Assembly (NCBI GenBank): GCA_963703335.1
Contig: OY969812.1
Span: 1,054,001 to 1,118,000 of the forward strand
Direction of reading: 5' to 3'
DNA from: VRUE01 sp963703335
Lineage (GTDB): Bacteria; Actinomycetota; Thermoleophilia; Solirubrobacterales; 70-9
DNA length: 64,000 nt
How positions within the stretch are numbered: position 1 is the stretch's first letter; every line of letters starts with the position of its first letter. The notes under the pieces were generated by a model, which did not search any database, was not told where the DNA came from, and was given only the letters and a program-made list of their open reading frames with translations. This document shows positions 42,738 to 50,174 of this stretch, in pieces. Both the position numbers and the translations under genes were made by a program.

Positions 42738-43958
42738 TCAGTAGCCCGGGGGATGACGTGCGATGAAGCCTTCCGTGGAGCTCACGGGTGACGGGTGCCA
42801 GCGGGGGCCGGGGCCGCCTACGGTGTCGAAGGCCAGGCCGGCGATGATCACCCAGGCGTGTCCCGAGTTGGCGTAGACCGTGATCCACTGGCCGGGGCCG
42901 GGTTCGCCCCAGGTCTCCAGGCCGGTCGAGTCGAGCGGGCTGGAGAGGAAACCGCCGCCGTTGAGGGCGAAGCTGACTGCGCCCGAGCAGTCATAGCCCG
43001 AGGATTCAAAGGAGCCGTGCCCGCCGCCCCAGACATAGGGGGTGGTGGCGATCGAGTTGGCCGCTTCGATCGCGGCGGCAACCGCCGGCGGCGCCTCGCT
43101 CGGCACGCTCGCCTGACTTTCGGAGATGTAGTTGGCGCTCTGGCCGGGAGTGAGCGGCGCCGGGGTCCCTGCGACCGGCGGCGGCGCGCCGGTCGTGCTG
43201 GCGATCTGTTCGGAGATCGAGGAAAGGTTGTTGCTGAGCGCCTCTTCGCGTGATTCGAGCGTTTCAAGAGCCGACTGGCGCTCCGCCTGAGCCGACTTGA
43301 GCTCGGCGAATCGCGCTGCAGCCTCTTGGCTGGCCGCGGCCGCTTCGCGCTCCTTGACCGCGATCGCATCACGCGCATCCTTGATCTGCAGGCGCACCGC
43401 GGTCATCCGCTTGACCGCAGCGCGGGCCTGGTCGCGCAACGCCTTGACGCGCGCGGCGACGGAGTCGTCGTACTCCTGAATCTGGCTCAGGTAGTCGGCG
43501 CGGGCACTGACTTCCGACCAACTGGCCGAATCAAGCACCACGTTGAGCATGTCGGGACTACCCGACTCATAGATCGCGACGAGGCGGTCACGCAAGACGT
43601 CGAGGGCGCGCTGCAGGCGCTCGCGGACCCGCGCCAGATGGCGCTTGTCTGCCTCCAGCTTGGCGGTCGCCGCATCGAGTTCGTCCTGCTTTGCCGCGAG
43701 TTCGGCCTCGGCCGCTGCCTGCTTCTGCCGCAGCGTCGAGACTTCGCCGATCATCGAGTCGATCGCCTTGTTCTGTTCGGCGATCGTCGTCGCCAGCGCG
43801 CTCTGGTTTTCGCGCACGTCGCTGAGCTTCCCCTGCGTGTCCGCGAGCTTTTCTTCCAGGTCCTTGGCCGGCGCCGAAGCAACCAGGCAAAGGAGGGCGA
43901 AGAGCAGCGCCGCGGGCAGCAGCAGCCGCCATGAGTTGCCGCGAAGAGGAGCGCGCAT
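42738..43958 (-). CDS. NlpC/P60 peptidoglycan hydrolase with coiled-coil N-terminus
   Basis: 406 residues. Signal peptide WRLLLPAALLFALLCLVASA (about 10-29), then a coiled-coil region of about 230 residues (EEKLADTQGKLSDVRENQSA; LEADKRHLARVRERLQRALD) like the PcsB/RipC-type regulatory hairpin. A Pro/Ala linker leads to a C-terminal NlpC/P60-like domain with catalytic Cys in SSGYDCSGAVSFAL (about 324-337) and His in NSGHAWVIIAGLAFD. Likely D,L-endopeptidase in cell separation, controlled by the coiled coil (FtsEX-like control is a family analogy). A possible promoter (CTTGCAG, 15 bp, TAACAT on the minus strand) lies at 43991-44017. Confidence 0.88.
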   Translation of the reverse strand: MRAPLRGNSWRLLLPAALLFALLCLVASAPAKDLEEKLADTQGKLSDVRENQSALATTIAEQNKAIDSMIGEVSTLRQKQAAAEAELAAKQDELDAATAKLEADKRHLARVRERLQRALDVLRDRLVAIYESGSPDMLNVVLDSASWSEVSARADYLSQIQEYDDSVAARVKALRDQARAAVKRMTAVRLQIKDARDAIAVKEREAAAASQEAAARFAELKSAQAERQSALETLESREEALSNNLSSISEQIASTTGAPPPVAGTPAPLTPGQSANYISESQASVPSEAPPAVAAAIEAANSIATTPYVWGGGHGSFESSGYDCSGAVSFALNGGGFLSSPLDSTGLETWGEPGPGQWITVYANSGHAWVIIAGLAFDTVGGPGPRWHPSPVSSTEGFIARHPPGY

Positions 43959-44051
43959 CGACGGCGCACCGTAGCGAAGACGCCAAAAAAATGTTAGGAG
44001 TTGCTAATAACCTGCAAGATCCCGTGCAGAAATGCCTGCAAGGAGGAGAAA

Positions 44052-44084
44052 TCACGCGCGCGCCGACAGTCAGCGCGCGCGTGA
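44052..44084 (-). terminator. Hairpin terminator after the SHOCT-domain gene
   Basis: 12-bp arms TCACGCGCGCGC / GCGCGCGCGTGA with a 9-nt loop, beginning 7 bp past the stop at 44091 on the minus strand, followed on that strand by the T/C-rich GATTTCTCCTCCTT. Fits an intrinsic terminator. Confidence 0.6.
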
Positions 44085-44090
44085 GACCAA

Positions 44091-44480
44091 CTAGGCCAGC
44101 AGTTTCGCCTTCGCCTTATCGAACTCGTCCGCCGAGAGGGCGCCCTTTTCCTTCAGCTCATTGAGCTTGTGCAGTTCGTCCGCCGGCGTCGTGTGGGCCT
44201 GTTCGCGAACGTAGCTGTCGAAATGCTGCTTGGCCTCGGCCTGCGCCTTGATCGTGCGGTCGCGCATGCCGCTGCCGCGCGCAATCAGGTAGATCAGCGC
44301 CGTCAGGAAGGGGATGAAGACCAGGAAAAGCACCCAGGCCGCCTTCGCCCAACCGGAGGTCTCGTGATCGCGGAAGAGGTCGGTGAGGATGGTGATCAGG
44401 ATCCAGATCCAGATCACAAAGAAGAAGACCTCGAAAGCGACGAGGAGGGCTTCCCCAATATTGATATCGGCAAACGGCAC
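44091..44480 (-). CDS. PLDc_N / SHOCT domain membrane protein
   Basis: 129 residues. GTG 44480 is preferred because AAAGGA lies six bases before it; the ATG two codons earlier directly abuts that ribosome site. Two membrane spans: ALLVAFEVFFFVIWIWILIT and KAAWVLFLVFIPFLTALIYL, the phospholipase-D-nuclease N-terminal (PLDc_N) hairpin, here without a nuclease. The C-terminus DELHKLNELKEKGALSADEF is a SHOCT oligomerisation helix pair. Function unknown; frequent in actinobacteria. A terminator hairpin follows. Confidence 0.85.
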   Translation of the reverse strand: MPFADINIGEALLVAFEVFFFVIWIWILITILTDLFRDHETSGWAKAAWVLFLVFIPFLTALIYLIARGSGMRDRTIKAQAEAKQHFDSYVREQAHTTPADELHKLNELKEKGALSADEFDKAKAKLLA

Positions 44481-44523
44481 GGGCATTCCTTTCGATGGTG
44501 ACGGGAGTTCCTGCCAACCTATC

Positions 44524-44862
44524 TCAGCCGACGACGATCTTGCCGTGCATGAAGGGGTGAATCTTGCAGTGGTACTTGAAAGTCCCCTTCTGTGAGAAAC
44601 GAACGGCGGCCGCCTTGCCGGCCTTGATGCGACCGGTGTCGAAAGCACTTTTGTCGGTTGCGGTGTGCGCCGTGCCCGACGAGTTCGAGAAGGTCACCTT
44701 TGTCCCCTTGGCCACACTCAGCGTGCCGGGGAGGAATTCAAAGTTGCTGATCTTGACCGTCCTCGAGGCGCTTGCCTGGGCCGGTCCAGGGGCGGCGGCC
44801 GGCGCCGCCTGAGTGGCGGCCAGCGCGGCAGCAAGGGCAACGCAGGCGACGATTCGCTTCAT
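44524..44862 (-). CDS. Exported cupredoxin (plastocyanin/amicyanin-like)
   Basis: 112 residues. Signal peptide MKRIVACVALAAALAATQAA, then a compact cupredoxin: VKISNFEFLPGTLSVAKGTK, ligand His in GTAHTATD, and Cys-His-Met set in YHCKIHPFMHGKIVV at the C-terminus. A complete type 1 copper site, so a small soluble electron carrier. About 40 bp upstream of the SHOCT gene on the same strand and 33 bp after the methyltransferase gene; the three could be one transcript. Confidence 0.9.
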   Translation of the reverse strand: MKRIVACVALAAALAATQAAPAAAPGPAQASASRTVKISNFEFLPGTLSVAKGTKVTFSNSSGTAHTATDKSAFDTGRIKAGKAAAVRFSQKGTFKYHCKIHPFMHGKIVVG

Positions 44863-44895
44863 CGGCCCTTTCTACGAAGCCGCGACGGCTGAGGT

Positions 44896-45630
44896 TCAAA
44901 GGCGATTCGAAAAAAGCACAGCCGCGACGGCAGTTGCCAGATTGAGGCTGGAAACACCCTCCCGCATCGGAATCGCCAGCCGCGCATCCGCACGTTCGAG
45001 CAGTCCGCCGCTGAGGCCGTAACGCTCAGTGCCGAAAGCGAGGATGGCGCGTGGATCGAGCCCCCCCTCCCCCCGCGCTTCGCCATCGGGATCGATCGCG
45101 ATGAGAGGCCGGTTGCAGTCAGGGAACGACTCGACCGAGATAACCGGCAAGGCAAAGTGAAGCCCCGCCGCGCCGCGCAGCGCCTCGGGGTGCCAAGGGT
45201 CGTTGCTGCCGGTGGTGAGAACCCCGGCGGCGTCGGCGGCGGCGGCCACCCGCACGCAAGCGCCCATGTTCCCCATCGTTCGCGGGTCCTCGAGCAGCAC
45301 AATCGGGGCCGGGTGCTCAGCAGCGAGAACACCGGCGAGTTCGACCGCCGGGCGCCGGGCGATTGCCACTACTCCGGTGCGCGGAGCATGGGGAACGAGC
45401 TGGGCCAGGAGTTCGGCATCAACCGGGGTAGTGCGCTCCGCCAGCGAGCCAGCGAGATCGGGGGCAAGGTCGGTCGCCAGCAGCTCCAGCTCGCCCGGGT
45501 CGGCCGTGACGGCCTCGAGCACCTCGGCACCGAAGCGCAGGGCGTGCTTGAGCGCGTGGAACCCCTCGAGCAGGGCGAGCTCGCGGTTGCGGCGGGCAGC
45601 ACGGTAGCGCTGGACTAGGGACTCGCTCAC
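44896..45630 (-). CDS. TrmH/SpoU-family RNA 2'-O-methyltransferase
   Basis: 244 residues from GTG 45630. The N-terminal substrate-binding domain (KHALRFGAEVLEAVTADPGE) precedes the SPOUT knot with its three motifs: LLEDPRTMGNMGACVRVAAA (about 116-135), LAFGTERYGLS (about 195-205) and IPMREGVSSLNLATAVAAVL (about 219-238). Methylates ribose in rRNA or tRNA; the exact target cannot be told. Lies 33 bp upstream of the cupredoxin gene. Confidence 0.92.
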   Translation of the reverse strand: MSESLVQRYRAARRNRELALLEGFHALKHALRFGAEVLEAVTADPGELELLATDLAPDLAGSLAERTTPVDAELLAQLVPHAPRTGVVAIARRPAVELAGVLAAEHPAPIVLLEDPRTMGNMGACVRVAAAADAAGVLTTGSNDPWHPEALRGAAGLHFALPVISVESFPDCNRPLIAIDPDGEARGEGGLDPRAILAFGTERYGLSGGLLERADARLAIPMREGVSSLNLATAVAAVLFSNRL

Positions 45631-45666
45631 CGCCCCATCATGCCCGGACTCGACGATGCAGCAGGG

Positions 45667-46845
45667 CTAGGCCGCGGCCTCCGAGCCGACCCTTCGGGAC
45701 GTAGCGGCTTCAGCCGTCAATTCGTCGACGAGCGGCGTTAGGTAGCGCGCGGTGACCTTGCCAGCCCGCATGAGGCCCTGGGGCCTCGTGCTGAAGCTCG
45801 ACGTTTCGCCATGTCTGCCGGTAAGTCGCCCGTAGAGGTAACGGGGCTCGTGGCCGGTCCAGAGCACGCCGCGCAAGATCGGGTCAAACGGTCGTGCATC
45901 GATCTCGGCGCCCGCCGCCGCTGCAATCGCTTCCGCGACTGCGTCGGCTTGCTGGCAGGCGATGCCGCCCTGCTTGACCGGGAAGCTGGTGATGTCTCCG
46001 GCGGCATGGAGGTGCTCCCGCCCGATAACCCGGCCGTGTTCATCGACGCCGATGAAACCCTCACTGTCATGGGGGACCCCACCGATCCGCCGACCTTCCA
46101 GGCGCGGCAGGCTGATCGCTGCGTCAGCCTCGATCTCTTTGCCCGCCGCGATCCGCAGGCGCCCGTTCGCGAACTTGATCGGACGCGCCCCGGCGAAGAC
46201 CTCAATCGCGCGCTCTGCGAGGAGCTCACTCATGCACTCGCCGACACGGCGGCCGAAGAGCTCGAGCGGCACGTCCTCGGGCGTCGCGATCGCGATCTTG
46301 GTCTCATTGCCGGGGATTCCCTCCAGCTCAGTGGCGCCCAACAACGCCAACTCGTATAGGGGCAGCGTCCAGCTGTGCCCCCCGGGCATGGTGAAGACAA
46401 CTCGCTGTAACGCGCCGGCGCGGATCTCGGCGATCACGTCGCCGACCTGACCTTCGTCGGCGGCCCCCCAAAACGTCACTGCACCAGGAACGGCCCAGAG
46501 CATCCGCACGCCCGTCGCCACGATCAAGTGGTCATATGGCAGGTGCTCGCCGTCGCGCGTCGTTGCCATCTGTCGCTCAGCGTCGACGGCGACGATCCCG
46601 CCGGCCTTAAACGTGGCGCCGCAGCGCTCGCACAGCTGCCGCATGTCATAGCGGAAGGCACGGGTCGCGCCGTAGGGCTCGCCCACCGCAAAAGGCCTGA
46701 AGACGAGCTCGCGGCGCGGATCGTGGATTTGGACCTTGACTCGCTCGCCCGCCAGGTCATTCAGCGCCAGCGCTGCCTCCAACCCAGCGACGCCGCCGCC
46801 GGCGATCAGCACCTTCTGCTTGCTGCGATAGCCGTTGTTTTCCAT
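45667..46845 (-). CDS. FAD-dependent NAD(P)/quinone-type oxidoreductase
   Basis: 392 residues. N-terminal FAD fold KVLIAGGGVAGLEAALALND (about 11-30), a second pyridine-nucleotide fold replaced by a short VVFTMPGGHSWTLPLYELAL segment, and the FAD-closing HLHAAGDITSFPVKQGGIAC (about 274-293), followed by Q-Q-A-D. The pattern resembles type II NADH dehydrogenases and sulfide:quinone reductases; the Cys pair of true SQRs is not evident, so the substrate is open. Monocistronic; 141 bp from the phosphoribosyltransferase gene. Confidence 0.82.
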   Translation of the reverse strand: MENNGYRSKQKVLIAGGGVAGLEAALALNDLAGERVKVQIHDPRRELVFRPFAVGEPYGATRAFRYDMRQLCERCGATFKAGGIVAVDAERQMATTRDGEHLPYDHLIVATGVRMLWAVPGAVTFWGAADEGQVGDVIAEIRAGALQRVVFTMPGGHSWTLPLYELALLGATELEGIPGNETKIAIATPEDVPLELFGRRVGECMSELLAERAIEVFAGARPIKFANGRLRIAAGKEIEADAAISLPRLEGRRIGGVPHDSEGFIGVDEHGRVIGREHLHAAGDITSFPVKQGGIACQQADAVAEAIAAAAGAEIDARPFDPILRGVLWTGHEPRYLYGRLTGRHGETSSFSTRPQGLMRAGKVTARYLTPLVDELTAEAATSRRVGSEAAA

Positions 46846-46986
46846 GTTCCGAACCTAGGCCCATTCGAGTGGCGCTCCAACCGCAGGAACCCGCCGAGTG
46901 GCTGCGGATTTCCCGCGGCCGTCGACCTTGGTCGATTCTCAGCCCGCGGTGGTGGTCCTGTTCGGATGAACAAAGCGCCGCCGTTA

Positions 46987-47661
46987 CTACGCCGCGGCGT
47001 TTCGCTCAACCCGAAGCGAGGCGATTACCTCCTCGTCGGAGATCTGCGAAAAGTCCCGGTACCACTGCCCCACCCCGTAGAGCATGGAAGGTTCAACCAG
47101 GCAGATCAGCTCGTCGGCCTCCTCTCGGAGGCGAGCCGCGGAGTCCGGCGCGCAGACCGGCACCGCGAGAATCAGATGCTGCGGCCGGCGGCGCCGGATT
47201 GCGCGCAGCGCAGCGGTGTCGGTAACTCCCGTGGCGACGCCGTCGTCGATGAGGATCACGGCACGGCCTTCGAGCGGCAGTGGAGACTTGCCGCCACGGT
47301 AAGCCTCGACGCGCCGCTGCAACTCCGCCGACTCGCGAGCGACGATCGCCTCGAGCATTCCGTTGTCGATGTCGAGCACGGCGATGGCCTCCGGGTCGAA
47401 GATGTGCGTACCGCCCTCGGCGATCGCGCCGATCCCGTACTCGGGGTTGTGGGGAGCTCCGAGCTTGCGCACGGCGAGGAACTCAAGCGGAGCGCCGAGC
47501 GCGCTCGCGACCTCCTCGGCAACCGGAATCCCCCCGCGCGGCAGACCCACCACGACCGGGCCCTCCTCAACAAGCGGGAGCAGCGCTAGGGCCAGCTGCC
47601 GACCGGCGTCGCGGCGGTCGGTGAAGCGGGGCGGCTCTCGATCTCCTCCACGCGGCGGCAT
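46987..47661 (-). CDS. Predicted phosphoribosyltransferase (COG1926-like)
   Basis: 224 residues from ATG 47661. Type I PRTase fold with the PRPP loop VILIDDGVATGVTDTAALRA (about 121-140) and the early PVVVGLPRGGIPVAEEVASA. These proteins are common near stress or dormancy genes; their substrate is unknown. The 325-bp region between it and the upstream operon's last stop (47769) holds only a hairpin. Confidence 0.88.
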   Translation of the reverse strand: MPPRGGDREPPRFTDRRDAGRQLALALLPLVEEGPVVVGLPRGGIPVAEEVASALGAPLEFLAVRKLGAPHNPEYGIGAIAEGGTHIFDPEAIAVLDIDNGMLEAIVARESAELQRRVEAYRGGKSPLPLEGRAVILIDDGVATGVTDTAALRAIRRRRPQHLILAVPVCAPDSAARLREEADELICLVEPSMLYGVGQWYRDFSQISDEEVIASLRVERNAAA

Positions 47662-47696
47662 AGTCCTCCGATTCTCCAGCCGAGATGGATCGGGTT

Positions 47697-47739
47697 CATC
47701 GGGGTATTCCCCAAGACTGCCTTCGGCTTTTCCCCGATG
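47697..47739 (-). terminator. Possible terminator of the pst operon
   Basis: CATCGGGG (47697-47704) pairs with CCCCGATG (47732-47739), with a smaller GCC-TTC-GGC hairpin inside. It lies 30-70 bp downstream of the last gene of the pst-linked operon on the minus strand. No clear T-run, so only a candidate. Confidence 0.35.
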
Positions 47740-47768
47740 GGGCGGCACCCCAAACGAGCTAGACCCTC

Positions 47769-49115
47769 CTAGTCACCACCGTTTTCCTCCAGAAGACCGG
47801 CTGCGAAGGATTTGGTCTTCGGGTCACCAGCCAAGGCCAGGGGGTCGAGGCCAAAGAGCTCCTCCGTGGAGCGCAGGAGCGAGTAGGGACCGTAAGCGCC
47901 AGCATCGCTGCCACCGGGGGTGACGAAAGGCGAGAGCAGGAGGGCGCCGGTGCGAAGCGGGTCCCCCGCCGGAGCCGAGGTTTCGGGGCTCGCCGGATCG
48001 ATCGCCGAGAAGGCGACGACCAGAACCCCGTCGGCCTTGTAGGCAGGTGCGGCGAGGATCTTCGGCACCCATGTCGAGAGGAAGGCATCGGCGCCGGCGG
48101 CACCTTCGGGGGCGCCGGCGGCGCACTGTGCGATGGCGCCAGAGCTACATGGTGTCGGAGCAATGAACGAGTAGCTGGGGGTCTTCTCGGCTTTTGCCAA
48201 GTCCTTGCTCAACTGCTCGATCGGGACGTCGTTGGCCGAACAGTCGCCGAGATCAAGCAACGAATGGAAATAGGCGAGCGGGTTCTGAGCAGCCGCGTAG
48301 CCGCCCGGTTGGGCCGACGTGCTGGGCTCGCCGGGATCGGGATGAACGCAGTTGGCCGGCTTGCCGGTTTCGTCGGCCATCCCCTCCGCATAGGCTCGCC
48401 AGGTGAGTTGTCCGCTGGTCAGCTGGTTAGCGAGGGTCAAAGTTTCGACCGGGTAGACGCATCCGGCGCCGCTGAGAACTCCCTTGCTGTTCGTTTTGCC
48501 GGCGGTGAACTCTTCATTGCCAGGGCAGCCCGCACTGGTCGCGGCGTTGGGCGGCTGGCCGCTGACCGCCGCGATGCCGTTGGCGAGCGCGCCATCGTCG
48601 AGCAGCGTGTAGTTGCTGAGCAGCTCGCCCTGTGGGCGCAGGGTCGCGGAGAGGTAGGGCATTTGCGACTGCGCTCCCAGTGACTGCTCGTAGCCCGGGC
48701 TGGTCAGCGAGATCACGAAGACGTGCTTGACCCGGCCCGCCTCCGATTCGGGTTGCGTCGGAGCGGGTTTCTTCGCCGACGGTTCGCTCACGGGTTCGCT
48801 TGCCGGCGCAGGGGGAGGCGCCGGGACGTAGGCCGGTCCAGCCGCTGGCGCCGGCGAACTGCCTCCCGCAGCTGAGGACTCGCTTCCCGTTGGGGGGACC
48901 GGCGGCGCACTCGCCGCCGGCACGTTGTCGGAGGCGAGGCTGCGGCCAAGCAAGGCTGCCAGAGCCCCGCTCCCCCCCGCCCCCGTCATCGCACTCGCGA
49001 CGACCGCCGAGGTCGCCACCACGGAGGAAGCAACGAGGAGGCCAAAGCGCTTGCCGGTCAGGGTCGCGGCTGCGGCGACCGCCCGCTCGACTTGCCTTTT
49101 GATCGCCGCCTTCAC
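47769..49115 (-). CDS. Membrane-anchored phosphoesterase-fold protein, catalytic residues apparently lost
   Basis: 448 residues. N-terminal anchor FGLLVASSVVATSAVVASAM, a Pro/Ala/Ser linker of about 80 residues, then an alkaline-phosphatase-superfamily domain of the PF04185 type: HVFVISLTSPGYEQSLG, LSNYTLLDDGALANGIAAVS, GALLLSPFVTPGG and YSLLRSTEELFGLDPLAL. In active members these positions read E-N-R/H-S, H-P-S-L-P-N, W-D-E and D-H-Y-S; here E-N is T-S, the nucleophile Ser is Ala, D-E is S-A and D-H is G-P. So a binding or structural role is more likely than phosphatase activity. Last gene of the pst-linked operon, coupled by 4 bp. Confidence 0.75.
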   Translation of the reverse strand: MKAAIKRQVERAVAAAATLTGKRFGLLVASSVVATSAVVASAMTGAGGSGALAALLGRSLASDNVPAASAPPVPPTGSESSAAGGSSPAPAAGPAYVPAPPPAPASEPVSEPSAKKPAPTQPESEAGRVKHVFVISLTSPGYEQSLGAQSQMPYLSATLRPQGELLSNYTLLDDGALANGIAAVSGQPPNAATSAGCPGNEEFTAGKTNSKGVLSGAGCVYPVETLTLANQLTSGQLTWRAYAEGMADETGKPANCVHPDPGEPSTSAQPGGYAAAQNPLAYFHSLLDLGDCSANDVPIEQLSKDLAKAEKTPSYSFIAPTPCSSGAIAQCAAGAPEGAAGADAFLSTWVPKILAAPAYKADGVLVVAFSAIDPASPETSAPAGDPLRTGALLLSPFVTPGGSDAGAYGPYSLLRSTEELFGLDPLALAGDPKTKSFAAGLLEENGGD

Positions 49116-49324
49116 GCGGCGTCCTCGGAGAACATGCCGAGCATCCGTTCCACCGCAAGCAGCTCGGCATCGACCCGCTGCAACTCGGCCGCCTTGCGGG
49201 TGAGGACGTCCATCCGGACGTGGTCGCGGATTGCCATCTCATAGAAGGCGCCGCCGAGGTCCGTCTGCATGATCGTGAACTTCTCCAGCAGCCGGTCGCG
49301 TTGTGCGCGCAGGTCCTCGCTCAT
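49112..49324 (-). CDS. Small coiled-coil protein in pst-linked operon
   Basis: 70 residues, no family recognised. Predominantly helical and charged: LRAQRDRLLEKFTIMQTDLG, FYEMAIRDHVRMDVLTRKAA, ELQRVDAELLAVERMLGMFS. No membrane span or signal. Overlaps the zinc-ribbon gene upstream and the phosphoesterase-fold gene downstream by 4 bp each, so it is certainly translated as part of the unit. Probably an adaptor between the two membrane proteins; inferred from position only. Confidence 0.75.
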   Translation of the reverse strand: MSEDLRAQRDRLLEKFTIMQTDLGGAFYEMAIRDHVRMDVLTRKAAELQRVDAELLAVERMLGMFSEDAA

Positions 49325-49980
49325 GGTTCTCCCGCTCCACCCGACGCAGCGGGAGCCGAGCTTGGATCGCCGCCAACGACGATCACGTCGGGCAGGTTCT
49401 GCTGCGCCTTGATGTAGTTGTCGCCAGTCTGTTCGGGATTTGCTTCGACCAGCCTTGTGTCTTCTTCGACCTTCTTTTGCGGCGGCTTGTAGCCGGTCAC
49501 CTGGTGGACGGTGCCGTTGCTGGTCTGGGCGACGACTTTCCCACCACCCTTGGTGGACTTCCCCGCCTCTTTGCCCTTTCCGGTTTTGCCTTCATTTGCC
49601 GCCGCCGTGGCGCCGGCGGTCGTGCCGGCGACCGCGGCGGGCTGATTGCGCAGCGCCTCCAATAGCGCCTCGTTTTCGCCGCCGTCGTTGCCGCTGCGGC
49701 CGACCACGACCCCGATCGCGACAGCGATCGGCAGCAAGGCGAAGAAGCCAACCGCCGCCGCCCTGCTGCCGGAGCCACTTTTGGCGGGCGGGCGCAGCGG
49801 TGGGCGATGGGCACGCTTGCTCATCGCCGCGAAGTAGCGCGAAGCGGGGTTGGCTCCGTTGCCTCTCCGCGCTCCGCAGTTGACGCAATAGCGCTGCTGC
49901 GGGTCGAGCGGCGCGCCGCACTCCTCGCAGGGCTCGTACTGGCTCGAGCCGGCCAGGGGGTGCTCGGATAGCACGTTCAT
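49321..49980 (-). CDS. Zinc-ribbon membrane protein in pst-linked operon
   Basis: 219 residues. Cytoplasmic N-terminal zinc ribbon CEECGAPLDPQQRYCVNCGA (about 18-37; two C-x2-C pairs), a single membrane span AVGFFALLPIAVAIGVVVGR (about 75-94), then an outside Ala/Lys/Gly-rich segment with KGKEAGKSTKGGGK and a terminal DNYIKAQQNLPDVIVVGGDP. Domain layout resembles the widespread 'zinc ribbon plus TM' proteins of unknown role. Overlaps its neighbours by 4 bp on both sides. Confidence 0.8.
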   Translation of the reverse strand: MNVLSEHPLAGSSQYEPCEECGAPLDPQQRYCVNCGARRGNGANPASRYFAAMSKRAHRPPLRPPAKSGSGSRAAAVGFFALLPIAVAIGVVVGRSGNDGGENEALLEALRNQPAAVAGTTAGATAAANEGKTGKGKEAGKSTKGGGKVVAQTSNGTVHQVTGYKPPQKKVEEDTRLVEANPEQTGDNYIKAQQNLPDVIVVGGDPSSAPAASGGAGEP

Positions 49981-50174
49981 CGCTTCTCGCTTTCTTGATC
50001 GTGCGACTTGGTTCGGTGCTTTTGCTCGCGCTTTTCGAGGATTCGCTTCGATTCCGCCTGCTTTTCCGCCGCGGTGTCCTGGGTGGTCTGACAGCCGGAT
50101 GCAACGACGGCCAGCAAAAGGGCGCAGGTGACCAGCAGGCTGGCTGGATATGTGGCGCGGCTAGCCGAAGGCAC
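49977..50174 (-). CDS. Small lipoprotein in pst-linked operon
   Basis: 65 residues. Signal peptide ASLLVTCALLLAVVASGC with lipobox VASGC (Cys about 28), followed by a short charged tail rich in Gln/Glu/Lys/Arg (EKQAESKRILEKREQKHRTK). Its start lies inside the end of pstB (14-bp overlap) and its stop overlaps the zinc-ribbon gene, so it couples pstSCAB to the tail genes. Function unknown. Confidence 0.75.
   Translation of the reverse strand: MPSASRATYPASLLVTCALLLAVVASGCQTTQDTAAEKQAESKRILEKREQKHRTKSHDQESEKR

Noticed and set aside
43991..44017. Strong sigma-70 promoter for the NlpC/P60 gene
   Set aside because: TTGCAG and TAACAT are only 15 bp apart, so it is mentioned with that gene but not listed as a separate feature.
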